35,724 nucleotides of DNA from Saccharospirillaceae bacterium (GCA_021208685.1 JAJOJJ010000012.1:1-35724); one strand, 5' to 3'. Counted from the stretch's first letter, positions 1-8,465 are shown. Numbers and translations: made by a program. Notes: a model not told the origin generated them from the sequence alone.

Positions 1-918
1 GATCGGCAGCGAGAGGGCCAGTCCTATTACATCGTCCCCGCCATTGCGCCCGGCGCTGAGGCCAACCGTGGGTTCGGCACGCAGGCTGTCGCGGCTCAGG
101 TGTGCGCGCTGCTGCTCGGCCTGCCAGAACAGCCGTGCGCTTTCCGTCTGCGGATGCGCCAGCGCCAGTTGCTTTAGCTGCGTGTCGTTAAGTGGCTGCT
201 GCGCTAATGATTGTCCGGGGTTATCCAGCTGCTGAATGAAGGCATCGAGGTAGTGCGGCTGTTGCTGCCAGTCTGGCAGCAGGGCCGAGAGCTGCGCGGC
301 CGCCGCCGTTAATTCCGCCTGACTGGCGGCAATATCGGCCAGCAGAGAGCTTTGCGCCAGCAGTGCCAGTTCGGCATCCAGTGCACTTAAATCACCAAGC
401 TGGCGACGCTGCTGAATCAGCTGGGTCAGCGTCTGTTGTTGCTCCTGCAAGCGCTGCATTAATTCATCACGTTGCTGCGCACTCCGGTAACGCACAATGG
501 CGGCTAAGGCGTCGGCGGTGGTTTGCTGCAGGCTTTGCTGATACTGCTGCTCTGCCTGTTGTTGCAGTAATTGCTGTTGCTGGCTGCGTGCTTCACGCTG
601 ATTCCACCAGTCGATTTTCTGGCTGATTTCCAGCGCGTAATTATGATTACTGCCTTCCTGCTCCAGCCGGGTTTGTAACTCCGGGTTATACAGCGGCTGA
701 GAGGCCGCCTGACTCCATAATGCGCGGCTGTTTTTTTGTGCAGAAGCTGCTTTTACCTGCGGCGTCTGTGTTATGCGGTTTTGCAGCCAGAGGCGGGCAG
801 CGTCGAAATCCGGACGGTTGCTGTTGGCCGCTTCAGGCGGACTTATACTGTCTGACGCATACGTGGGTATGGTCAGGGCGCTGGCGATCGCGAACGCCAT
901 AACAGGGATCATATTCAT
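1..918 (-). CDS. TolC-family outer membrane efflux protein (CzcC-like), truncated by window edge
   Basis: Open frame of 306 codons starting at 918 and running off the left edge without a stop, so only the N-terminal part is seen; CzcC/TolC proteins usually have 410-450 residues. It begins with a signal peptide ending near TYAS and is followed by long Gln/Leu/Ala-rich amphipathic helices with Q-rich coiled-coil stretches (about residues 95-200), as in the periplasmic helical barrel of TolC-type channels. Known role of the family: outer membrane channel of an RND or ABC efflux complex. The small His/Cys-rich protein encoded just upstream on the same strand suggests the CzcCBA/CusCBA metal-efflux group; the membrane-fusion and RND genes would lie beyond the left edge. 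The substrate metal cannot be read from the sequence. A second ATG lies six codons in; I prefer the first because it gives a complete signal peptide. Confidence 0.8.
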   Translation of the reverse strand, partial: MNMIPVMAFAIASALTIPTYASDSISPPEAANSNRPDFDAARLWLQNRITQTPQVKAASAQKNSRALWSQAASQPLYNPELQTRLEQEGSNHNYALEISQKIDWWNQREARSQQQQLLQQQAEQQYQQSLQQTTADALAAIVRYRSAQQRDELMQRLQEQQQTLTQLIQQRRQLGDLSALDAELALLAQSSLLADIAASQAELTAAAAQLSALLPDWQQQPHYLDAFIQQLDNPGQSLAQQPLNDTQLKQLALAHPQTESARLFWQAEQQRAHLSRDSLRAEPTVGLSAGRNGGDDVIGLALSLPI

Positions 919-1007
919 GCGGTATTCCTGAATAAAAAATACGATAAGCCACCGGAACCACAGCCATTAGCTGACGTGTGTTACCGGAGGCTGTTAAATG
1001 CGGTTAT

Positions 1008-1367
1008 TCAGGAAACAATCGGGGGGCGCAGGTGCGGGCTGAGGGCTCGTACTATCAGGGTACGGGTATAGAGGTTATTCATGCTGCCGCATTTTGTCGC
1101 AGCGGTCAGGGTGTCGTTAACCGGTAAGGATAACGGTGCGTGAGCATGGCAATGACAGCAGTGACTGCAATCGTGCTGGGCCTGGTTATCGGTCTGGATA
1201 TCATCCGTCAGCGTTTGCATCTGGTCGGTGTGATGAGCGGGCTGGTGTTCGCTCAGATGATCGGCAGCCGAACGCCCGAAGGTTTCATGCACATCCGCCA
1301 ACGCCACAACCGACTGAAACAGGGTCAGCAGTAATAAGGCGATATTGAACAGGCGGTAATTGCGCAT
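1008..1367 (-). CDS. CzcI-like small periplasmic His/Cys-rich protein (DUF2946-type)
   Basis: 119 residues. A clear signal peptide (hydrophobic residues 8-20, cleavage near ALA-D at 24) is followed by a His-rich stretch and a dense metal-ligand cluster at residues 65-77 (HDCSHCCHCHAHA). The C-terminus ends in the LRPP-type tail common in short proteins encoded before czcC/RND operons. Family knowledge: CzcI/DUF2946-type proteins sit at the head of heavy-metal efflux operons and are thought to bind or sense metal in the periplasm; their exact role is poorly defined. It lies 89 bp upstream of the CzcC-like gene on the same strand, so the two are probably cotranscribed. No strong Shine-Dalgarno is seen before the ATG; a perfect dyad lies there instead (1377-1396). 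The metal-related role is inferred from composition and neighbour. Confidence 0.65.
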   Translation of the reverse strand: MRNYRLFNIALLLLTLFQSVVALADVHETFGRSAADHLSEHQPAHHTDQMQTLTDDIQTDNQAQHDCSHCCHCHAHAPLSLPVNDTLTAATKCGSMNNLYTRTLIVRALSPHLRPPIVS

Positions 1368-1376
1368 AAATAAACG

Positions 1377-1396
1377 GCAGTATCAATCGATACTGC
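1377..1396. promoter_or_regulatory. Perfect dyad before the CzcI-like gene (operator candidate)
   Basis: GCAGTATC-AATC-GATACTGC: two perfect 8-bp arms around 4 bp, ending 9 bp upstream of the CzcI-like start codon. It occupies the place where promoter or leader of the metal-efflux transcript would be, so it may be the operator of a metal-responsive regulator or a short leader hairpin. No regulator gene is visible nearby and I cannot assign a family. Confidence 0.4.
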
Positions 1397-1517
1397 GCAT
1401 AGTAGGGCGGGGTTTAACCGGCGTCTACTGCGTGCAGGTCAGGAATTGTCACGGCGTGGGCGGCAAGGGCTGAGGGAGTTAACCGGCGCTTCTGCGCCGG
1501 AATGTGTGCCGCAGAAT

Positions 1518-2426
1518 TTATGCCGCTGCAAACGGATGATGTTCACGCCAGTGCCGGGCAATATCCGCACGGCGGCATACCCAGACCTTATCGTGGCCCT
1601 GAATATAATCGAGAAAATCCGCCAGCGCGGCAGCACGTCCGGGGCGACCGGCTAAGCGGCAGTGCAGACCAATGCTGAGCATTTTCGGGCGGTCTTTGCC
1701 TTCGGCGTAGAGTACGTCGAAGCTGTCTTTTAAGTACTGATAAAACTGCTTACCGCTGTTAAAGCCCTGGCTGGTGGCGAAGCGCATATCGTTGGCATCC
1801 AGCGTGTAGGGCACGATTAAGTGCGGCTTGCCGCCTTCTTCCACCCAGTAGGGCAGATCGTCGGCGTAGCTGTCGGCGTCGTATAACAGGTCGGCTTCTT
1901 CACAGACGAGGCGGCGGGTATTGGGGCTCATGCGGCCGGTATACCAGCCTTCCGGAAAGTGGCCGGTCAGGCGTTTATGAATCTCCAGCGCTTCGCGGAT
2001 ATGGGCACGTTCAACTTCTTCCGGCACGTACTGATAGTCGATCCATTTCAGGCCGTGGGAGGCGATTTCCCAGTCGGCTTTCAGCATGGCGTCCACCACC
2101 TGCGGGTTGCGTTCCAGCGCGGTTGCCACACCAAACACGGTTACCGGCAGTTTGCGCTCGGTAAACATGCGGTGCAGACGCCAGAATCCGGCGCGCGAGC
2201 CGTATTCGTAGATGGATTCCATATTCATATGGCGCACACCTTCCAGTGCCTGAGCGCCGACAATTTCAGATAAAAACGCTTCTGAGGCTTTGTCGCCGTG
2301 GAGGATGCAGTTTTCACCGCCTTCCTCGTAATTAATCACAAACTGCACGGCAATACGGGCTTTGTGCGGCCATTTAACGGCAGGAATATCGGCGCCGTAA
2401 CCGATCATGTCGCGGGGGTAGGTCAT
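1518..2426 (-). CDS. puuE: Allantoinase PuuE (polysaccharide-deacetylase-like, metal-independent type)
   Basis: 302 residues, close to the usual length of PuuE (about 300-310). It starts with the family's typical N-terminus (YPRDMIGYGADIP, residues 3-15) and shows a NodB/polysaccharide-deacetylase fold with FVINYEEGGEN (29-39), ASHGLKW (122-128), GWYTGRMSPNTR (160-171) and GLHCRLAGRPGR (253-264). Known reaction: hydrolysis of allantoin to allantoate in purine catabolism, in the cytosol. It is the last gene of a minus-strand pair behind a LysR gene; a hairpin with a short T run lies between them. The usual partners (uricase, HIU hydrolase, OHCU decarboxylase) are not in this window, although two purine-type deaminases are at 13842 and 32326. 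Start ATG at 2426 with AGGTG five bases upstream. Confidence 0.88.
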   Translation of the reverse strand: MTYPRDMIGYGADIPAVKWPHKARIAVQFVINYEEGGENCILHGDKASEAFLSEIVGAQALEGVRHMNMESIYEYGSRAGFWRLHRMFTERKLPVTVFGVATALERNPQVVDAMLKADWEIASHGLKWIDYQYVPEEVERAHIREALEIHKRLTGHFPEGWYTGRMSPNTRRLVCEEADLLYDADSYADDLPYWVEEGGKPHLIVPYTLDANDMRFATSQGFNSGKQFYQYLKDSFDVLYAEGKDRPKMLSIGLHCRLAGRPGRAAALADFLDYIQGHDKVWVCRRADIARHWREHHPFAAA

Positions 2427-2439
2427 GAAACACCTGAAA

Positions 2440-2459
2440 AGCTGACTGAATAGTCAGCT
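2440..2459 (-). terminator. Hairpin with short T run between LysR gene and puuE
   Basis: Perfect 8-bp stem AGCTGACT/AGTCAGCT with a 4-base loop. Read on the minus strand it is followed by TTTT, like a weak intrinsic terminator after the LysR gene. The stem ends only 13 bases before the puuE start, just ahead of its ribosome binding site, so it could instead act on puuE expression. Confidence 0.45.
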
Positions 2460-2511
2460 GAGTTTAGCGCTAAAGCCAGCGACTTGGCAGCGGGCAATGT
2501 GAGCATTCCGG

Positions 2512-3432
2512 TTACAGATCAGGCGGCTGCAGATCGTTCTGGCTGTTATCGACGATGTCTTGCAACAGGCCGCGTAACCAGCGCTGCAGGGGCCGCTGAT
2601 GACTGCGCTGATGCCAGGCCATGCTGATCGGCACCGGCGGCAGTGTGATCGGTGGCTGTCTGACAGCCAGCTCGCCGCGCTGTACGGCGCTGGCAACCAC
2701 TGGCCAGGGCAGGCTGCAGAGTAATTGGGTGGTGGGCAGCAACATTAAGGCGCTGGCGAAGCTGTTGACGGTCATGGCGATACGCCGGCTCTGACCGCGT
2801 GCTGCCAGCTGTGTATCGACCTGACCACGGGCGTCGCCCGACAAGGATACCAACAGGTGTTCAGCCTGCAGAAATGCCTCTTCGGTTAACGGCTGCTGTG
2901 CCAGTGCATGGCGGGGGCTCATGACGCAGACAAAATGATTGTCGAACATCCGCTGCTGGTGAATCTGGCGGTGTGAACCGGCAAAGTAATCGAATACCAG
3001 ATCGGCATCGGCTTCCAGCAGCTGGGTCATACCGTCACCGCGGAACGGTACGGCGTGCAGGTTCAGCAAGGGTGCCAGTTGCTCAGTGCGGGCGCGCAGG
3101 CGTGGCCAGAGAAACGCAGCAGTGCCGTCGGTCATGGCGATGCGGAGGGTATCGCTGGCGGTCGCCGGGTTGAAATCCGGTTCGTTCAGCGCCGCACTGA
3201 TGATCTCCAGCGGCTGCCGGATCTGCATCCATAGGCGCTCGGCGGCGGGCGTCGGACGGATGCCCCGGCCATCTTTGATAAACAACGGGTCGCGCCACTG
3301 ATGGCGCATGCGTGATACGGCGTTGGACACCGCGGGCTGGGTCATGGCCAGCTGACGGGCTGCCGCGGAGACGGATTGTTCCTGCATGATGCAGTCAAAA
3401 ATCACCAGCAGATTCAGATCGGTGCGGGCCAT
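2512..3432 (-). CDS. LysR-family transcriptional regulator
   Basis: 306 residues, the normal LysR length. The winged helix-turn-helix is at residues 4-62 (recognition region SVSAAARQLAMTQPAVSNAVSRM, start near 20), in the NodD/LinR-like style beginning RTDLNLLVIFD. The rest is a periplasmic-binding-protein-like effector domain. GAGGAG lies just before the start codon. It is upstream of puuE on the same strand and divergent from the oxidoreductase gene at 3583, across an AT-rich 150-bp gap. LysR regulators commonly control the divergent gene and themselves, so the oxidoreductase is the most likely target and puuE a possible second. The effector is unknown. Confidence 0.88.
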   Translation of the reverse strand: MARTDLNLLVIFDCIMQEQSVSAAARQLAMTQPAVSNAVSRMRHQWRDPLFIKDGRGIRPTPAAERLWMQIRQPLEIISAALNEPDFNPATASDTLRIAMTDGTAAFLWPRLRARTEQLAPLLNLHAVPFRGDGMTQLLEADADLVFDYFAGSHRQIHQQRMFDNHFVCVMSPRHALAQQPLTEEAFLQAEHLLVSLSGDARGQVDTQLAARGQSRRIAMTVNSFASALMLLPTTQLLCSLPWPVVASAVQRGELAVRQPPITLPPVPISMAWHQRSHQRPLQRWLRGLLQDIVDNSQNDLQPPDL

Positions 3433-3484
3433 GGCGGCTCCTCAGGGGCGGGTTAATGCATCACAATTATCAATGAATCGTATA

Positions 3485-3494
3485 TTATTAATAA
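3485..3494. promoter_or_regulatory. AT-rich palindrome in LysR/oxidoreductase divergent gap
   Basis: TTATTAATAA is a perfect 10-bp palindrome inside an AT-rich stretch (about 3460-3500) that stands out from its GC-richer surroundings. It sits about 90 bp before the oxidoreductase start and 52 bp from the LysR start, a usual place for a LysR site and the two promoters. TATATT at 3481 could be a -10 element for the rightward gene. Regulatory role inferred. Confidence 0.35.
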
Positions 3495-3582
3495 ATTATT
3501 CGCTATGAAACAGGCTTTGCATAATGACCTCATCAAACAGACAACAGCGTCTGCCCAACAACATCAGTAATGAGGAATGACT

Positions 3583-4539
3583 ATGCAAGCCATCGTGATC
3601 AATCAATACGGAAACGCCACCAGCCTGCAGCCTGCTGAGCTGGAGAAACCAACCCCGGCGGCGGGTCAGGTTTTAATCCGCGTCGCCGCCGCAGGCCTGA
3701 ACCCGGTCGATTTCCACATCCGCAACGGCATGCTGGCGGGCACCGATACCCATCAGCTGCCGCTGGTGCTGGGCTGGGATGCGTCCGGGGTGATTGAAAC
3801 CCTGGGCGCTGGTGTACAGCACTGGCAGGTGGGTGATGCGGTGATGGTGCACACGCCGATCAGCCTGCAGGGCACTTACCGTGAATACATCGTGGCCGAT
3901 GCCAGCCTGCTGGCCGCTAAACCGGCCAGCCTGAATCTGCTGCAGGCGGCGGCGCTGCCGCTGGCCGGACTCACGGCCTGGCAGGGAATCATGGTGGATG
4001 GTCAGTTGCAGGCCGGTCAGCGTGTGCTGATTCACAATGCCAGTGGCGGGGTGGGCAGCTTTGCTGTGCAACTGGCGAAAGCCGCGGGCGCCCATGTGAC
4101 GGCCACCGCTTCCGGGCGCAAACGTGATCTGGTTCTGGCGCTGGGCGCTGACCGCTTTGTGGATTACACCCAGGCGCCGTTCGAGCAGCAGTTAGCCACT
4201 GAAGAAGCCTTTGATCTGGTGTTTGCTGCCACCGGTGGCAACGATGTGCTGCCGCGTTCTTTAACGCTGATTAAGCGCGGTGGCCGTCTGATCTCTACCT
4301 TTGATGACATGGACGAAGCTCAGGCGCAGGCCGCCGGTGTGCATTACCAGCGTATGTGGGTTCATCCGGATGGTGCGCAGTTACAGCAGCTCGGACGTCT
4401 GGCCGATGAGGGGAAACTGAACGTGGTGCTGGATTCGGTATTTCCGCTGTCCGAGGTGCAGGCTGCGCATCGTCATCTGGAACGTCAGAGGGTGGTGGGC
4501 AAGTCAGTGCTGACGATTGATCCGACCATCATCGTCTGA
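3583..4539 (+). CDS. Zinc-independent MDR-family NADPH:quinone oxidoreductase-like enzyme
   Basis: 318 residues from the chosen start. N-terminal GroES-like domain with AAGLNPVDFHIRNG (about 37-50), then a Rossmann domain with the NADPH-binding motif HNASGGVGSFAVQLAKAAG (about 151-169). The structural and catalytic zinc cysteines of true alcohol dehydrogenases are absent, as expected for quinone reductase/enone reductase members. Likely reaction: NADPH-dependent reduction of a quinone or alpha,beta-unsaturated carbonyl; substrate not determinable. There are two in-frame ATGs (3577, 3583). TGAGGA directly abuts the first, leaving no spacing, but is six bases from the second, so 3583 is preferred. 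Divergent from a LysR gene that probably regulates it. A bidirectional terminator follows. Confidence 0.85.
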   Translation: MQAIVINQYGNATSLQPAELEKPTPAAGQVLIRVAAAGLNPVDFHIRNGMLAGTDTHQLPLVLGWDASGVIETLGAGVQHWQVGDAVMVHTPISLQGTYREYIVADASLLAAKPASLNLLQAAALPLAGLTAWQGIMVDGQLQAGQRVLIHNASGGVGSFAVQLAKAAGAHVTATASGRKRDLVLALGADRFVDYTQAPFEQQLATEEAFDLVFAATGGNDVLPRSLTLIKRGGRLISTFDDMDEAQAQAAGVHYQRMWVHPDGAQLQQLGRLADEGKLNVVLDSVFPLSEVQAAHRHLERQRVVGKSVLTIDPTIIV

Positions 4540-4553
4540 TGAAAAGGCATTGA

Positions 4554-4585
4554 TAAAAGCAGACAGGCCGTGAAGCCTGTCTGCT
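4554..4585. terminator. Bidirectional intrinsic terminator between convergent genes
   Basis: Perfect 11-bp stem AGCAGACAGGC/GCCTGTCTGCT with a 6-base loop (4558-4585). On the minus strand it is followed by TTTTA, a usable U tract for the lipase transcript; on the plus strand the T run is poor. It lies exactly between the convergent oxidoreductase and lipase genes. Confidence 0.8.
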
Positions 4586-4590
4586 GTTGA

Positions 4591-5655
4591 TCAATTGACG
4601 GAATTGAACACCAGATTCGACATGGTCTGGTTATCCGAACCCGGTACCGTGTTGTAAGTGCTCTTCCACAGCCACCAGCCGCTGCTGGTGGTCTGGGTGG
4701 CAAAAGACACATTCACGCCCGGATTCAGGTTGTTGTTCACATAGCTCAGCAGCACGCCGCTCTGAGTGCCGATGGTGCCGCCGTGGTGCGTTTTGTTACC
4801 CATCAGCACCGGATAGTGGTTGTACCAGAGAGCATCCGGAGCGCTGACGTTGGTCTGCTTGCCGTCAAGGGCGCGGTAACCCACACAGCTGTCGACCGCT
4901 TTCACCGCGTTACCACCGCAGGACGAGTGCAGGGCGACAACGCCATCATCGGTGCCGGGCAGGAAGCCGCCGGTCACACCCAGATATTCACTGCCACCTC
5001 CCACAAAGCGCAGACGCGGTACGCTGTTCGGTGCCATCGCGGTCTGACGGGCAACCGCCGGACGCAGATCACGCAGCACGCCGAGTTTTTCCGGGGTGAC
5101 GGTAAAGCCCAGCCAGGCGTTAACCGCGGCACGGATCGGTGCGGTCAGCCAGCTGCTGCTGCCCGCCACATCCAGCGCCAGGTCGGCCAGTTCAGAGCCA
5201 CCACCGGCACCGGCAAAGTCGAACACGGCGAGAATATTCAGCGGTTGCAGACCCGCGGCTTCGGTCCAGACATCCTGCTGATCGAGCAGGTAGCGCGTGA
5301 CCAGATCGCCGGTGGAATGGGTAACCAGTACGCAGCCGTTATTGCAGAAACCGGTGCGCGCCCACTGCATGACTTTGTCGTAAGCACGCTGGGCAGTGTC
5401 GGCGCTGAGGCGGCTTTTCGAGTTCCAGTCGAGGCGGTCATCGGCGTACTGGCTCCAGAACGCCGACCAGTAGCTGGCACCGTCGCTGGTGACTTCCTGT
5501 GGGGTTACGTTATCACGCATCAGCTGGGCCGGTTGTAAACCGTGCACCAGAATCACATGTTTACCGGCCATCTGTGCCTGCGCCTGAGCGCTCAGCAAGG
5601 CCGCTGCGGTTAAAAAAACTGCGGTGATTGCCATCTTTATTTTTATCGTCAGCAT
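4591..5655 (-). CDS. Secreted alpha/beta-hydrolase, triacylglycerol-lipase-like
   Basis: 354 residues. Signal peptide at residues 1-28 (cleavage near AQAQA). The mature part opens with HVILVHGLQ (33-41), the oxyanion-hole strand of lipases. The nucleophile motif is THSTGD with Ser114, in place of the more usual GHSxG. Candidate acid is Asp236 or Asp237 (GTDDGVV) and candidate base His280 or His290. Cysteine pairs (104/108, 246/257) suggest disulfides in the exported enzyme. Likely role: extracellular or periplasmic ester or lipid hydrolysis. It follows a beta-rich membrane-anchored protein gene by 14 bp, so the two form an operon. The partner does not look like the helical lipase foldase (Lif) that accompanies many bacterial lipases. 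Substrate and subfamily uncertain. Confidence 0.75.
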   Translation of the reverse strand: MLTIKIKMAITAVFLTAAALLSAQAQAQMAGKHVILVHGLQPAQLMRDNVTPQEVTSDGASYWSAFWSQYADDRLDWNSKSRLSADTAQRAYDKVMQWARTGFCNNGCVLVTHSTGDLVTRYLLDQQDVWTEAAGLQPLNILAVFDFAGAGGGSELADLALDVAGSSSWLTAPIRAAVNAWLGFTVTPEKLGVLRDLRPAVARQTAMAPNSVPRLRFVGGGSEYLGVTGGFLPGTDDGVVALHSSCGGNAVKAVDSCVGYRALDGKQTNVSAPDALWYNHYPVLMGNKTHHGGTIGTQSGVLLSYVNNNLNPGVNVSFATQTTSSGWWLWKSTYNTVPGSDNQTMSNLVFNSVN

Positions 5656-5669
5656 TCAGTCTCTCCTTG

Positions 5670-6743
5670 TTAATGGGTGCCGGGCGAGCCCAGCGATTGC
5701 AGAAATTGCAGACGCGACAGGGTCTGCTCATCCTGAAAAGGAATAGGTGAAAAGCGCGAGGGATCGACGTTGTTAACCGCGTAAAAGTCTTCGCGGCTGA
5801 AGCCCCACTGCACCTCGGGGCCGGGTTTTTCCGGCATCTTGCGCAGCTGCAGATTGCCGATCCATAAATTCTGAATGCCGCCTAAGTTGTACAGCAGCGA
5901 GCCGTGTACGCGCAGCTCCAGCGTCCCGCTGCTGCCAATGCGCCCTTTGCCCTGTAAATAGGCCAGTGGCTTTTTATCGGCATGGTGCAGGCTGGCGGCG
6001 AGCTTGTAGTAACCGGCGGCGGCTTGGTCAATGTCGACCGGAATGACCAGTTCGTTGTCGTCGACATAAGGCGTGCCGAGGCCGGTGATTTCGGCGACGG
6101 CGGTAAAGACCTGAAACGGCGCACTCTGGCGCAGGGTTGAGCCATCGCTCAGCTGCAGCTCAGCCACCAGATTGAGTTCGGTCGGCCAGCTGTCGCGGCC
6201 GCTGAAACGGGTGTGCAGGCGTTGTTCGCTGCGGTTGTTCTGTATTTGGGCCTGAGGCATCAGCAGTACGGTATTGCTATTGTCGCGCACGCTGAGGGTC
6301 AGACCGCTCAGCTGGCTGAACAGCGCATCGTCACCGGACAGGGTAATGTCGGCTTCTATCGGCTCGTCCTGACGGTAACGGTAGGCCGACAACTGAATGC
6401 TCAGCTGGCCGGGTAAGCCGACGCTGTTCAGGTCACGCACGCTGTGGGCGCCGGCATTGGGTTGCAGCAGTTCGGTTTGCTGGCTGTCCAGCGGAATGGA
6501 ATAAGGCGGGTACTGGCTGCTGATCTGATAGGCGGCGGCGACCTGGGTCATGGCCTGTTGCATGGCGGCTGGCAGTGGCGGTTGCAGAGCCTCCTCCATC
6601 AGCGCTGTCTCTGACGGTGCGCCGCGGATGCTGGCCGTCACGGCGGGGAAGGATTCCTGACTGACCAGTGCCACAGGCTGTTGGCGCAGACCCAGCAGCA
6701 GACCCAGTGCGGCGATCAGACCTATGGGGATCCAGATTTTCAT
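5670..6743 (-). CDS. Membrane-anchored periplasmic beta-rich protein, DUF4785-like
   Basis: 357 residues from the start chosen at 6743 (MKIWIPIG); an upstream in-frame ATG at 6776 adds 11 residues but has no better ribosome binding site. One hydrophobic segment at residues 3-18 is an uncleaved signal anchor or signal peptide. The rest has no further membrane segments and alternates short polar strands, suggesting two or three immunoglobulin-like domains. The part with YVDDNELVIPVDIDQAAAGYY and the following LELRVHG and LQLRKMP strands resembles the C-terminal domain of DUF4785 proteins; I assign this from memory of the pattern, with moderate confidence. It is the first gene of an operon with the secreted lipase, so a role in exporting, folding or holding the lipase is possible but unproven. 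Confidence 0.55.
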   Translation of the reverse strand: MKIWIPIGLIAALGLLLGLRQQPVALVSQESFPAVTASIRGAPSETALMEEALQPPLPAAMQQAMTQVAAAYQISSQYPPYSIPLDSQQTELLQPNAGAHSVRDLNSVGLPGQLSIQLSAYRYRQDEPIEADITLSGDDALFSQLSGLTLSVRDNSNTVLLMPQAQIQNNRSEQRLHTRFSGRDSWPTELNLVAELQLSDGSTLRQSAPFQVFTAVAEITGLGTPYVDDNELVIPVDIDQAAAGYYKLAASLHHADKKPLAYLQGKGRIGSSGTLELRVHGSLLYNLGGIQNLWIGNLQLRKMPEKPGPEVQWGFSREDFYAVNNVDPSRFSPIPFQDEQTLSRLQFLQSLGSPGTH

Positions 6744-7154
6744 CACGCGTATTCCGGCGGCTGTCATTGGCCACACACGTTAGAGTAAGGCGGCCTGATT
6801 GAAAAACGCCGGACAGGTACTTTGGTCTTGGTTTGTTGTTGATTGGTTACTCAGTCTGGCGCGATTGTTCCTCCATCACCCTGCTTCAGAATGAGAAAAA
6901 AGCATCTGCGTTGACATTGCTGAATTTCGCGCACGAGTTGTCCCGTTGGGTCATAGTCTTCAGGTAAATTCTGTAACCATTTGATACGCAACATTACAAA
7001 ATGCTGGCGTGTATTGTGTCGTCAGTGGCTTCTGTGGCCGTGCAGGGCGGGTTTTGGGCGTCAATTTCGCTTGGCAGGGTACGGATCATTGTTGTTGACC
7101 TGTGTCCGTGTTATTGAACTGTTCACCTTTTTGTAATCAGCGAGGGAGCTTCTG
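6744..7154. other. 411-bp divergent intergenic region
   Basis: Separates the minus-strand lipase operon from the plus-strand serine hydrolase, so it must carry both promoters. I see no convincing ORF, tRNA or strong hairpin. TTGACA at about 6913 and TTGACC at about 7098 resemble -35 boxes, but neither has a good -10 at 16-18 bp. The hydrolase has a clear Shine-Dalgarno, GAGGGAG at 7142-7148. Confidence 0.4.
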
Positions 7155-8465
7155 ATGACGGTTTTCCAATCAGGCTGGACGATTTTTACGGCGGCAGTCT
7201 TACTGACTCAACCGGCAATGGCCGCGCAAGCGTTCCCGGATGCCGTGGCCAGCGACCCGGCCAGACTCGGCTGGATGGCAGGCTCGCCGCCACCGGCGGA
7301 TAAGCAACTGCGTTTTGATGACGGCAGTTATTTCCGTTTTCCGGCCATGCGCTGGAGCGTTGCCAATTTCCGCCAGCTGATGCCGACGGTGAATGTGTCG
7401 CGCGGTCTGGGCAATGCGCAGCCGCTGGTGCAGGCGGAAGATGCGGCCATTGATCAGCTCACCTTTATACCCACCGGAGCGGATAAGCCCATGAGCTGGG
7501 AAGCTTCTCTGCTGGCCAATTACACCGATGCCATGGTGGTGATGCACAAAGGCAAGGTGGTGTATGAACGGTATTTCGGTGTGATGTCAGCGACGGCACA
7601 GCATGGCGCTATGTCGGTAACCAAAACCTTTGTCGGCACACTGGCCGCCACGCTGGTGGCCGAAGGCAAGCTCGATGACCGCAAAACCGTCGCCCATTAT
7701 GTGCCAGAGCTGAAGCAGTCGGCCTTTGGCAGTGCTACGGTGCGGCAGTTAATGGATATGACCACCGGCATCCGCTTCAGCGAAGATTACGCCGACCCGA
7801 ATGCTGAAGTCTGGGCCCATGCGGCGGCGGGTAATCCACTGCCCAAGCCTGCTGACTATAACGGCCCGCGCTCCTACTACGAATTTCTGCAAACGGTTAA
7901 AGCCGAAGGCAAACACGGTGAAGCCTTTCATTACCGCACCGCCAATACCGACGCGCTGGGCTGGGTGCTGGCGCGGGTGACCGGTAAAAGCGTGGCGCAG
8001 TTATTGTCGGAGCGTATCTGGAGTCAGTTGGGCACGGAACAGGATGCGTACATGAGTGTGGATTCCACCGGTACGCCCTTTGCCGGTGGTGGCCTGAATA
8101 CGGGCATCCGTGATCTGGCCCGCTTTGGCGAGATGATCCGCAACGATGGCCGTGCCAATGGTAAGCAGATTATTCCGCTGAAAGCCGTGCAGGATATCCG
8201 CGCGGGCGGCAAACAAAGTGACTTTGCCAAAGCCGGTTATCAGCAATTAAAGAACTGGAGCTACCGCAATATGTGGTGGGTTACACACAATGAGCACGGT
8301 GCTTTTATGGCGCGTGGAGTACACGGCCAGGCGCTGTACATAGACCCCAAAGCGGAAATGGTGATTGCCCGTTTTGCCAGTCATCCGGTGGCCGGCAATG
8401 CGGCTAACGATGCTACGTCGCTGCCTGCCTATCAGGCGCTGGCGGAGTATCTGCTGCAGCGCTGA
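7155..8465 (+). CDS. Secreted serine hydrolase, class C beta-lactamase / NylB-like family
   Basis: 436 residues. Signal peptide at 1-24 (AMAAQA). The beta-lactamase-family nucleophile motif SxxK is Ser154-Val-Thr-Lys157 (GAMSVTKTFVGTLAA), followed by the helix typical of this fold (LVAEGKLDDRKTVAHYVPEL). The second motif region is FHYRTANTDALGW (258-270), with Tyr260 as the probable catalytic Tyr. Overall pattern and length fit the 6-aminohexanoate-dimer hydrolase/esterase branch of the family, which cleaves amides or esters and is rarely a true beta-lactamase. Monocistronic: GAGGGAG gives the start, and an uninterrupted hairpin follows. Natural substrate cannot be told. Confidence 0.82.
   Translation: MTVFQSGWTIFTAAVLLTQPAMAAQAFPDAVASDPARLGWMAGSPPPADKQLRFDDGSYFRFPAMRWSVANFRQLMPTVNVSRGLGNAQPLVQAEDAAIDQLTFIPTGADKPMSWEASLLANYTDAMVVMHKGKVVYERYFGVMSATAQHGAMSVTKTFVGTLAATLVAEGKLDDRKTVAHYVPELKQSAFGSATVRQLMDMTTGIRFSEDYADPNAEVWAHAAAGNPLPKPADYNGPRSYYEFLQTVKAEGKHGEAFHYRTANTDALGWVLARVTGKSVAQLLSERIWSQLGTEQDAYMSVDSTGTPFAGGGLNTGIRDLARFGEMIRNDGRANGKQIIPLKAVQDIRAGGKQSDFAKAGYQQLKNWSYRNMWWVTHNEHGAFMARGVHGQALYIDPKAEMVIARFASHPVAGNAANDATSLPAYQALAEYLLQR

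Noticed and set aside
4783-5538. 251-codon plus-strand frame opposite the lipase gene
   Set aside because: Antisense shadow of a gene with clear signal peptide and catalytic motifs; no ribosome site or family resemblance.
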